Positions 30,058 to 37,273 of a stretch of 64,000 bases of DNA are shown here, piece by piece. The notes under the pieces were generated by a model. It did no database searches, had not been told where the DNA came from, and worked only from the letters and a program-made list of their open reading frames with translations. This stretch comes from Planctomycetaceae bacterium (GTDB taxonomy: Bacteria; Planctomycetota; Planctomycetia; Planctomycetales; Planctomycetaceae). Made by a program: the position numbers and the translations under genes. The DNA lies in NCBI GenBank assembly GCA_014762625.1, contig JABURQ010000199.1, positions 1 to 64,000 of the forward strand, written 5' to 3'. Positions within the stretch are counted from its first letter, which is position 1. Every line of letters starts with the position of its first letter.

Positions 30058-30288
30058 TTAGCGGGAATACCCAGTCACGTCATCCGGGACAATTTCGGAC
30101 TCTTCCCGTATTTTTCTCACACGTTGACTCAACACCGCAGCATCGTACCAGGTGAAAGTCAGATCGGGATCGGCCGCGTGCTGACCAAGTTGATCCAGCA
30201 AAGTATCGACGCTCGTTGAATCGTAGAGGAAAACAAACCGTTCTCCGCCCTTCACAAGTGCAAGTACATTGACCTCTTTCGGCATCAT
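30058..30288 (-). CDS. Small hypothetical protein, 76 aa
   Basis: Starts MMPKEVNVLALVKGGERFVFLYD behind a good AGGGAG site. It is a compact alpha/beta sequence (FVFLYDSTSVDTLLDQLGQHA) with a charged C-terminus. No signal peptide or membrane segment. I know it only as a type of short conserved protein in Planctomycetes, with no function. It lies 75 bp upstream of xerC on the same strand. Confidence 0.7.
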   Translation of the reverse strand: MMPKEVNVLALVKGGERFVFLYDSTSVDTLLDQLGQHAADPDLTFTWYDAAVLSQRVRKIREESEIVPDDVTGYSR

Positions 30289-30611
30289 CTTGTCTCCCTA
30301 CGGATGCGTCTCTTCTGGATTCCGAAGCCCTCCTGGCTTCCGGAAGTGGTCCAGTTTTAAGATATCGGCATTTGAAGGCATTCACCTTGCCTTATAATTT
30401 CAACTGACACCACGAAACGTATCTCTCTCCACAACAACAACTTGCGACTCCCATCAATCACCCCGATCGGAGACAATCCGCTCATCGAGCCTTGAAAGTG
30501 AATTTTCCGGCTCAGTTTCCGAATGCGGCCTAAATCGCTATGATTTCGGTACTTGATGCGTTTCAAGGCCTCAAACACCATCCTCCGACCGATCCCTGCG
30601 CGACGGACCTC

Positions 30612-31643
30612 ATGGAAGAAATGCTGTACAACTGGCTTGAGACGGCTCCCTGGCCGCTGCTGCTGCTCGTCATTGGAGTCGCGATCGCCGTTCTCGGAAA
30701 ATCCGCCGATTGGCTGGTCGAAGAAGCAGTCACATTGTCTGAGAAATCGGGGGTGCCCAAAGTCATCATCGGAGCAACCGTCGTCAGTCTGGGAACGACG
30801 GTCCCGGAAACGGCTGTTTCCGTGTTGGCGGCGCTGAACGGCGATCCAGACCTCGCTCTCGGGAACGCGGTCGGCTCGATTATTTGTGATACCGGACTGA
30901 TCCTCGGTATCGCGTGCCTGATTGCCCCACTTCAACTTCCCCCTGGTGTCGTCAATCGACAAGGCTGGATCCAACTCGGAGCTGGAGCTCTGCTGGTGCT
31001 GCTTTGCATTAACTGGGCTGCGCCCGCCACCGTCTTTGAATCGGGAGGAACCCTGCCGCAGTGGGGCGGGTGGGTGTTTCTGGGACTTCTGGCAGCCTAT
31101 CTCGTGTTGAGCATCCGCTGGTCGCGCGGGGAAAAAGCGATTCATCTCGAAGAAGTCGAAGCGTCCCCTAATGAGCCGATCCTGTGGAGTGTGGTCAAGC
31201 TCATTCTCTCCATCGGTTTGGTCATCCTTTCTTCTCACATTCTGATTCCGGCGGTCCAAGTGGCCGCCGAAAGACTCCAGATCCCCCAATCGATCATCGC
31301 CGCGACCCTGGTCGCGTTCGGGACCTCTCTTCCGGAACTGGTCACCGCCGTCACCGCTGCCCGACACGGACACGGCGATCTCGCCGTCGGAAATGTGGTA
31401 GGGGCCGATATTCTGAATGTGTTGTTCGTCGCGGGGGCAGCGGCTTCCGTGACATCAGCAGGACTTCCCGCCGATCCACATTTCTTTGTGATTCTGTTCC
31501 CGACGATGTTGGCAGTCCTGATTGTGTTCCGGATCGGAATTTTTTTCTCGCACGATACACTGAAATTCCGCTTTGGACTGGTCCTTCTGGCCTGTTACCT
31601 GACGTTCCTGGCGATCAACATCACACATCTTCAGAATCATTGA
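30612..31643 (+). CDS. Sodium/calcium exchanger family membrane protein
   Basis: 343 residues from MEEMLYNWLE; ATGs at 30540 and 30621 are also open. About ten membrane helices carry the two inverted alpha repeats of the CaCA family: GTTVPETAVSVLAAL...GNAVGS in the N-half and GTSLPELVTAVTAAR...GNVVGAD in the C-half. The acidic residue of each repeat (PE) is kept. YrbG-type members exchange Na+ or H+ for Ca2+ across the inner membrane. A 7-bp inverted repeat GAAACTC/GAGTTTC (31644-31670) directly follows the stop and may mark the transcript end. Confidence 0.92.
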   Translation: MEEMLYNWLETAPWPLLLLVIGVAIAVLGKSADWLVEEAVTLSEKSGVPKVIIGATVVSLGTTVPETAVSVLAALNGDPDLALGNAVGSIICDTGLILGIACLIAPLQLPPGVVNRQGWIQLGAGALLVLLCINWAAPATVFESGGTLPQWGGWVFLGLLAAYLVLSIRWSRGEKAIHLEEVEASPNEPILWSVVKLILSIGLVILSSHILIPAVQVAAERLQIPQSIIAATLVAFGTSLPELVTAVTAARHGHGDLAVGNVVGADILNVLFVAGAAASVTSAGLPADPHFFVILFPTMLAVLIVFRIGIFFSHDTLKFRFGLVLLACYLTFLAINITHLQNH

Positions 31644-31832
31644 GAAACTCCCGGTCGTACCTTGAGTTTCCGCCATTTCCGGCCTTAGGATGGATATTTC
31701 CTGTCGAGAGGCTCCGGCACTCTCACAACAATTCCCCTCACTGAGTCAAAATCATCCGTTGAGAAAATCCAGGTTCGTTCCGGTCATTCGACCAATTCCA
31801 TTCGCCAGATCCGAAGGGCTGGAAGTTTCGTC

Positions 31833-32831
31833 ATGATCAAGGCCGGCATCATAGGACTTGGCCCTGTTTGGGAGACGCGCTATTGCCCGGCGCTGGATGC
31901 CTTGTCCAGTAAAGTAAAAGTTGCCGCGATTTACGATGCGGTCGAGGAACGCGCCCACAACGCGGCCAAAAGGTTCGACGCCATCGCCGTTAAAGGGGTC
32001 TCAGCCCTGAGTCGTCGTGCGGATCTCGACGCCTGCCTGATACTGGGGAAAGATTGGACGAATCTCCCCGCACTGAAATTCCTCTGTGAAGCGCGCAAAC
32101 CCGCCTACATCGCCGGCTCCCTGGGACACGAAATCCCCACCGTGGGAGAAATTCATCTGCTCGCGCTCTCCGAAGGGCTGACGTTCATGCCGGAGTTCGC
32201 CCGTCGCTACACGCCCGCGACGGTCCGACTCCGCGAATTGATCGCCACCCGACTGGGAAAAGCGGAGCGAATTTTATGCGATGCCCGCCTCCCGCTCCCC
32301 AGCCGCCGCGATTACGTTCCCGGACAGGCCGACTACGAAGACTTTCTCATAGGCTTGTTCGACTGGTGTCTCCATATTCTTCCCGGTTCGGCGAGAGATG
32401 TTCTCTGCCTGCCGCTCGAATCGGAAGAATGGCCGGGAGACTCCACACGCATCCGGTTCCTACATCGAGACGCCGAAGCGTCCGCCACGCTCCGCATCTA
32501 TCAGGTCGAAGCTCGCGATGATCGGGAGACAACACTAGAACCAGGAGACGTACGCTTTGAGATCCATTGCGAAAAAGGAATCGTCCGGATCGAAAGTGCC
32601 GACACAATCTCCTGGGAAATCGAGGGGGAAGAAAAATCGGAAACGCTCACCTCCGATCGGACTGACGCCTTTGTAATGCTCGACCATTTTTTTCGACGAG
32701 TGGTGGGAGGGTTGATTCCCGTCGCCGACCTCTCGGATATTTGCCGAGCGATCAATATCTTCCGCGCGTATGAAGGAAGTAAGGTGGTGAGAAAAGCCGT
32801 TCCCGTTCCCGGGCAGACAAAATCGAACTGA
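31833..32831 (+). CDS. Gfo/Idh/MocA-like protein, atypical
   Basis: 332 residues. The N-terminal Rossmann fold (IKAGIIGLGPVWETRYCPAL) and the layout match Gfo/Idh/MocA oxidoreductases. The third glycine of GxGxxG is missing (GLGPVW), and the usual catalytic EKP lysine is replaced (YIAGSLGHEIPT). The C-terminal half contains the beta-sheet domain (VRFEIHCEKGIVRIES). It may bind a dinucleotide without standard dehydrogenase chemistry, or use another residue. A GGAAG site lies 7 nt before the ATG. It precedes the MscS gene by 68 bp. Confidence 0.75.
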   Translation: MIKAGIIGLGPVWETRYCPALDALSSKVKVAAIYDAVEERAHNAAKRFDAIAVKGVSALSRRADLDACLILGKDWTNLPALKFLCEARKPAYIAGSLGHEIPTVGEIHLLALSEGLTFMPEFARRYTPATVRLRELIATRLGKAERILCDARLPLPSRRDYVPGQADYEDFLIGLFDWCLHILPGSARDVLCLPLESEEWPGDSTRIRFLHRDAEASATLRIYQVEARDDRETTLEPGDVRFEIHCEKGIVRIESADTISWEIEGEEKSETLTSDRTDAFVMLDHFFRRVVGGLIPVADLSDICRAINIFRAYEGSKVVRKAVPVPGQTKSN

Positions 32832-32899
32832 CGTGTACACTATAAAACAGACAACGAATCCGCGCTTGGAGACTCTGTATTCAGGAAGGACAAAGAATC

Positions 32900-33778
32900 A
32901 TGAACTGGTTATTGCTGGCTCAAGAATCTGAAGGCGAGAAACCGTCCGCCATCCCCACCAGAGAAGAAGTTCTGCAACTGATCCAGGACAGGGGACTCGA
33001 GTTCGCTCAGAACCTGATTCTCGCTCTCCTCATCTTTTTCGTCGGTCGTATCGTGGCCAAAATCCTGAAACGGGTCGTCGAAGGGGTCATGCGTCGCGCC
33101 AAGTTCGACGAAACGCTGCTCCAGTTTCTCGGCAACATCGCCATGGCACTGATGATGACGTTCGTCTGCCTGGCGTCGCTCGACATGCTCGGCGTCGATA
33201 CGACCTCTCTCGCCGCGGTTCTCGCCGCCGCAGGACTCGCCATCGGCCTCGCGCTTCAAGGCTCGCTTTCAAACTTTGCCGCCGGCGTAATGTTGATCCT
33301 GTTCCGCCCTTTCAAAAGCGGAGATTTCATCGAAGCCGGGGGAACCGCCGGGATCGTCGAGGAAATTCACATTTTCCACACCCTCATGAAAACTCCCGAC
33401 AATCGGAAAATTGTCGTGCCCAACAGCACCATCACCAATGGCACGATCACCAACAACTCCGCAAATCCGACGAGACGCATCGACATCACCGTCCAATGCG
33501 GCTACGAAGACGACCTGACCGCCGTTAAAGAATTTCTTTGGGAATTGATTCGCGCGGACGAACGAATCCTCGACGATCCCGAACCCTTCGTCGCCGTCAC
33601 CGAACTCGCCTCCAGCGGCGTCAATATCCTGATTCGTCCGTGGACGAATTCGGAGGATTTCTGGCTGACGAAATGCGATCTCACCGAACGCATCAAACTC
33701 GGGTTCGACGAACGCGGATTCACCATTCCGTATCCGACCCAGGAAATCCACATCCACAAAACCGAATCCCCCTCATAA
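32900..33778 (+). CDS. Small-conductance mechanosensitive channel (MscS family)
   Basis: 292 residues. Three N-terminal membrane helices (about 33-53, 75-97 and 100-125) lead into the pore helix AAGLAIGLALQGSLSNFAAGVML with its glycine/alanine packing pattern. The beta domain then has RPFKSGDFIEAGG, VPNSTITNGTITNNSA and a C-terminal alpha/beta domain. It opens on hypo-osmotic shock to release solutes. A strong AGGAAGG site precedes the ATG. The following SGNH-like gene starts 12 bp after the stop. Confidence 0.93.
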   Translation: MNWLLLAQESEGEKPSAIPTREEVLQLIQDRGLEFAQNLILALLIFFVGRIVAKILKRVVEGVMRRAKFDETLLQFLGNIAMALMMTFVCLASLDMLGVDTTSLAAVLAAAGLAIGLALQGSLSNFAAGVMLILFRPFKSGDFIEAGGTAGIVEEIHIFHTLMKTPDNRKIVVPNSTITNGTITNNSANPTRRIDITVQCGYEDDLTAVKEFLWELIRADERILDDPEPFVAVTELASSGVNILIRPWTNSEDFWLTKCDLTERIKLGFDERGFTIPYPTQEIHIHKTESPS

Positions 33779-33790
33779 GCGAGACAGCCG

Positions 33791-35191
33791 ATGAGATTGA
33801 CTTCGCATAATCAAACCTGTGTCACCACGATTCTCGCGTTCTTCCTGGTCACCTCATCAATTTTCGCACAGCCGAAACCGTATGAGAAACCCGCTCCGCC
33901 GGAAGGGGCAAAAGAATTCGCGCCCGACATCCCGGCTGACGCAGGCCAACATCTGGCACTCTCAATCCGAAAACTGGAAAACGGATTCTCTCCCGAGCGT
34001 CCATTTCTGATCTGGGCGTTGGGATCGAGCTACACCGCTCGGCTCGGAAACGGGGAGATCCTGATCCCGATGCTCAAAGACAAATTCGGAGACGACCGCA
34101 AATTCGAATACAAACGAATGGTCGGAAACTCCTGTCCCTGGCAGTATCTGCGTGGCTGGGCGCGACAAATGGTCATCGCCGACCAACCAGACCTAGTGAT
34201 TGTGAACACTATCGGCAAGCTCGACGACCTCGAGAAACTGATCGTTCTGCTACAATCGCACACTACCGCCGACATCATCATTCCCAGCATTCATTGGCGC
34301 GAAAGAGGAAAACCTAATTGGGACCAAGGTCTCGAAACCGCCCCCGATCAGGACGTTCCCGGATTGCGAAAACTGTGTGCGAAATACGGAGTCGAGTTCG
34401 TCGAATTGCGGCGCGAGTGGAAGAAATACCTGGAAGCAAATAATCTGCCGATCGAATCACTGCTCGGCGATCCGGTGCATCAATCGCCTTACGGAGCTTG
34501 GATGGTCAATTACATGCTGGCCCAGCACTTCCAGCAGCGCGACAGCTACGCCTACGATCCGCAATCTCGCGAACAGCTTTTCCTGCCGCCCGATCCGCGC
34601 CGGGGAAAGATCACCTTCGATTTCACCGGCAATCGTGTGGATATGCTCGCACGAGGAGGGAAGGGGAGCGTCCGAATCTCGATCGACGGACAGTCCGCCG
34701 AGTTCTATCCGTCGTTCCGGATGACCTACATCCAGCCCGCAAAAACCAATTTTCAGGAACGGCGCAGTCCCGCCCGGGATCAGTCGCCGCATGGCGTGAA
34801 GCTCGGTGAAAATATCGAGCCGCAGCACTGGACCATTACCGTGCTCGACGACCAGGGGAATTACGAACTGGAAGGCTCCGTCACCGGCAAAGACGGACGG
34901 GGCAACGCCTACCAACCTTTCACCAGCAACTCCGGACAGATCATCATTCCCCCCGAGGAATGGCGACGCGCCGAACGCAACAAGCCGGGCGACAAGTTCA
35001 GTTGGGACGTCGAACGGGCGACCGTCGGCGAAGTCGTAGACTTTGCAAAGTACGACGCGAACGAGCCGTTCCGTCTGACGCTGGCGTCCAATCTGGAGAA
35101 CACCAGACACACACTGACGATTCAATACCTGACCGACTTCGTCGTCGATATCGAGCATCTGCAAGTCTTCACACCGCCGATCAGCGACTAA
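33791..35191 (+). CDS. Exported SGNH-hydrolase-like protein
   Basis: 466 residues with a signal peptide ending near SSIFAQPKPYEK. The central region (70-250) has SGNH-like blocks: LIWALGSSYTARLGNG in the place of the GDS block, and LGDPVHQSPYGAWMV, which fits the DxxH block. The C-terminal region (270-460) is beta-rich and may be a carbohydrate-binding or jelly-roll domain. In this family the GDS serine is catalytic; GSS would keep the serine. It could be a carbohydrate esterase acting on exported polysaccharide, which is inference. It lies 12 bp after the mscS gene. Confidence 0.65.
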   Translation: MRLTSHNQTCVTTILAFFLVTSSIFAQPKPYEKPAPPEGAKEFAPDIPADAGQHLALSIRKLENGFSPERPFLIWALGSSYTARLGNGEILIPMLKDKFGDDRKFEYKRMVGNSCPWQYLRGWARQMVIADQPDLVIVNTIGKLDDLEKLIVLLQSHTTADIIIPSIHWRERGKPNWDQGLETAPDQDVPGLRKLCAKYGVEFVELRREWKKYLEANNLPIESLLGDPVHQSPYGAWMVNYMLAQHFQQRDSYAYDPQSREQLFLPPDPRRGKITFDFTGNRVDMLARGGKGSVRISIDGQSAEFYPSFRMTYIQPAKTNFQERRSPARDQSPHGVKLGENIEPQHWTITVLDDQGNYELEGSVTGKDGRGNAYQPFTSNSGQIIIPPEEWRRAERNKPGDKFSWDVERATVGEVVDFAKYDANEPFRLTLASNLENTRHTLTIQYLTDFVVDIEHLQVFTPPISD

Positions 35192-35229
35192 TGTAAAAGC
35201 AGGCGAGCAGAATTGCCCCAATTGTCAAC

Positions 35230-35619
35230 TCAGGGCAGCGAGTCTTCATCCACGACGATTTTCGTCCCCACCGCGGTGAACTTGACGGCGAGAATTGTTG
35301 GAACCCCCTCCTCAGTCGCGGAAACCACGGGGAGAAATGAGACCATCTGCCGCCAAAGAACGGAAGGATTCGGACTGGACAGATAGTGAGAGTCGTCGAA
35401 CTCGAACCTGGCCAACTCGTCCCAATATCCGTCCGGCAACTTCTCCAATTCGGAAGGTACGAGCATCTGCTGTGCTTCATCAAAACGATGTGCGTGGACG
35501 TGCTGAACGAATAGATCTGCCGTTTCCAAGGGAGTTGCCACGTAGCGATAAAGAGCGGTAAGACACAGGACCAAAAGTGGGATGGCGATCAGTATTGTTT
35601 TCAGAATCCGGCGTCGCAT
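35230..35619 (-). CDS. Hypothetical membrane-anchored protein, 129 aa
   Basis: Begins MRRRILKTILIAIPLLVLCLTALYRY, a signal anchor, followed by about 100 residues outside the membrane with an alpha/beta composition (ADLFVQHVHAHRFDEAQQMLV). It resembles small NTF2-like or lumazine-binding-like domains that carry the pattern FDEAQQML, but this is weak. Convergent with the SGNH-like gene 38 bp away. Confidence 0.6.
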   Translation of the reverse strand: MRRRILKTILIAIPLLVLCLTALYRYVATPLETADLFVQHVHAHRFDEAQQMLVPSELEKLPDGYWDELARFEFDDSHYLSSPNPSVLWRQMVSFLPVVSATEEGVPTILAVKFTAVGTKIVVDEDSLP

Positions 35620-35744
35620 TTTGCAGCTTCCTCTTTTGTTCGAGGCTCATCCTGAAATTCGGAAATCAAAAAAGCGGACGAGGGGAATTCAGTTCGATCG
35701 AAATTTAGAGCGAAGCTGTTCCTCTATTCGAAATTCTTGCGAGG

Positions 35745-36020
35745 CTAATTAGTAAGACTTTGTAAGTCTTGATCAGCACTTCTGGGATTTAGTGCAATTA
35801 CGGTTGGGATCAAAGCACTCTGATCCGTGAGTTCTGCATTCTCGTCGGGCCTGTAAAAAACTCCAACAACTTTCATTTCAGGAGAATCTGTTTTGGGCTG
35901 AACGAACTCCCCCACTCGGGGAACGCACTGCGCTTCGAGGGTGTAGCTCCTGATCAGTTTGCGTTCATTTCGGCTGACATGAGCCAGATGGAAAGAGATA
36001 GTGGGAGCGTTGGTTGGCAT
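35745..36020 (-). CDS. Hypothetical protein, 91 aa
   Basis: Reads MPTNAPTISFHLAHVSRNERK then a beta-rich sequence (CVPRVGEFVQPK; MKVVGVFYRP). An open frame continues upstream to 36212, but that extension runs through the tRNA-Gly fossil and is not coding-like, so the ATG at 36020 is preferred. Shine-Dalgarno is weak. No family recognised. It is the first gene downstream of the fossil tRNA promoter on the same strand and could be driven by it. Confidence 0.5.
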   Translation of the reverse strand: MPTNAPTISFHLAHVSRNERKLIRSYTLEAQCVPRVGEFVQPKTDSPEMKVVGVFYRPDENAELTDQSALIPTVIALNPRSADQDLQSLTN

Positions 36021-36130
36021 GGCATAAACTTTCTGCAAAACAAGCAGAGGAAACAGTGAGTAGCAACATCCAGCATTTGGTAATGAAACCTCACTCCGGA
36101 TTGAGACTCTCGGGGAGAGAGCCATGAAAC

Positions 36131-36200
36131 GCGTGTGAGAGGAATCGAACACCCGTAACTTATTGGGAAGGTGTAATCTTAGCCTTTGGATCACGCCTGC
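36131..36200 (-). pseudogene. Decayed tRNA-Gly(CCC) copy
   Basis: Exactly 70 nt, the same length as the intact tRNA-Gly body 1 kb away, and clearly homologous to it. The anticodon loop TTCCCAA, the ACGGGTGTTCGATTCC T-arm region and the start GCAGGCG are shared or nearly so. The stems no longer pair: the acceptor keeps only four of seven pairs, the anticodon stem is lost (ACACC against TAAGT), and the T-stem has mismatches. I read it as a degenerate duplicate of the tRNA-Gly gene rather than a working tRNA. Confidence 0.65.
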
Positions 36201-36210
36201 GGTGCAATCC

Positions 36211-36238
36211 ATTATAGTACCGGAACGAGACGATCAAA
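36211..36238 (-). promoter_or_regulatory. Promoter-like sites upstream of the tRNA fossil
   Basis: Minus strand: consensus -10 TATAAT (36216-36211) placed 10 nt before the 5' end of the fossil, and a -35 candidate TTTGAT (36238-36233) with a 16-bp spacer. The geometry is that of a tRNA promoter. If active it would transcribe the fossil and possibly the 91-residue gene downstream. Confidence 0.45.
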
Positions 36239-36480
36239 GTCCCGTAAACCTGTAAATGGAGGGTCGGGCGTTCTCTGGCAGGCTCTTATCAGCGAGATTT
36301 CATCGACTAGACAGCATACGCGGGATAGGCTGCTCCTCGAAAACCGGTCCACCGTGAAACACATGTTATTTTGATTCTGCTAGAAATTATCAAGCTTCCA
36401 GCGTGCTCAACTTAATACAAAATGCAAACAGTGCAACAAGGAAATTATGGCGTCCAGCTAAGAACGATCTGCGATAGCTC

Positions 36481-37137
36481 TTAGTGATTCTTAGGCGGCT
36501 TTGGAGCCATTTTTTTACTTGCGGGCGGAGCCGGGGGGGAGTCCGTTGCCTTTGGAAATCCATTAGTATTAGGTTTTGGAGCGTTCAACGGAGGAAAGTT
36601 CTTCCCGATCACAAACACAGGGTAACCATTTTCGGTCAACGGGAAATTACCTTGAACCGGCCACGCTGTCCATATCGCGGGATAGTTTGTCTTATCGAAA
36701 TTTGCTTGTTCTGCTAATTTCTGTAATTCATCAATATTGTTGGTGACAGAAGCAACTTCAGCCTCTAACCGTTGATTTTGATCTAGAAGCTTAGCTTCGA
36801 ACTTTTTTTGGTTTTCAACTCTCTCTGCAACCAGAACCTCCAGTCTGTCAAATTTCTCTTCATAATTCGACGTGATTTCTAGGTCCGATGATTTCAGGCT
36901 CGGCAGTGACCAGAACGCAAGCAAACCCCAGGCACTAGCAGTAACCATTATTGTAGAACCCACAGTTTTCGTAGAGACCTTGTAGGGACCAAGTTCAACT
37001 TTCGCCTCATCGGTGTGGATACCAACGCCAGAGATGAATAGACGAAGTCCTCCGTACAAGGCGTAAAGCCCAGAAAGGGACAAAACAAAAGCGATCACTC
37101 CTCTCACGAGAATTATGTAGCCTCCCAGATACTCCAT
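36481..37137 (-). CDS. Membrane/coiled-coil protein, 218 aa
   Basis: Two N-terminal membrane helices (about 5-37 and 58-77), a coiled coil at about 88-145 (EEKFDRLEVLVAERVENQKK; LDQNQRLEAEVASVTNNIDELQ), and a proline/lysine-rich tail (SPPAPPASKKMAPKPPKNH). No enzymatic motif. The gene is AT-richer than its neighbours and lies between the intact tRNA-Gly and its fossil. The acquired-looking context and the architecture leave function open: it could be a membrane scaffold or a small defence-type effector, but nothing in the sequence decides. Confidence 0.65.
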   Translation of the reverse strand: MEYLGGYIILVRGVIAFVLSLSGLYALYGGLRLFISGVGIHTDEAKVELGPYKVSTKTVGSTIMVTASAWGLLAFWSLPSLKSSDLEITSNYEEKFDRLEVLVAERVENQKKFEAKLLDQNQRLEAEVASVTNNIDELQKLAEQANFDKTNYPAIWTAWPVQGNFPLTENGYPVFVIGKNFPPLNAPKPNTNGFPKATDSPPAPPASKKMAPKPPKNH

Positions 37138-37185
37138 GAGTAACCACTCCCACTATTTATTTGAAGAGTTTGAGATTGAGCGAAA

Positions 37186-37256
37186 AGCGGGCGAGGGGAA
37201 TCGAACCCCCGTATCTAGCTTGGGAAGCTAGCGCTCTACCATTGAGCTACGCCCGC
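37186..37256 (-). tRNA. tRNA-Gly (anticodon CCC)
   Basis: Complete cloverleaf on the minus strand. Acceptor GCGGGCG/CGCCCGC is a perfect 7-bp stem. The D-arm is normal (TAGCTCAATGGTAGAGC). The anticodon stem CTAGC/GCTAG encloses loop TTCCCAA, giving anticodon CCC (reads GGG). The T-arm GGGGGTTCGATTCCCCT is intact and the discriminator is T. CCA is not encoded. It lies only 17 bp after the stop codon of the 1526-residue PQQ protein gene, so its promoter must lie inside that gene or it is processed from the same transcript. Confidence 0.95.
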
Positions 37257-37273
37257 GAAATAACGCATGATCG

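Larger units (their letters stand above)
36021..36480. other. Interval holding a tRNA fossil and promoter
   Basis: Apart from the tRNA-Gly-like fossil (36131-36200) and the promoter-like sequence beside it, this AT-rich stretch shows no coding sequence. The text between 36240 and 36480 has no visible repeats or structures. Confidence 0.4.

Noticed and set aside
30357-31373. Long minus-strand frame (338 codons) opposite the cation exchanger gene
   Set aside because: Its translation is an Arg/Asp/Gln-rich shadow without domains, while the plus strand has a textbook membrane exchanger with both alpha repeats.
36131-36200. Functional second tRNA-Gly
   Set aside because: Acceptor and anticodon stems do not pair, so it is treated as a fossil despite the retained loops and promoter.
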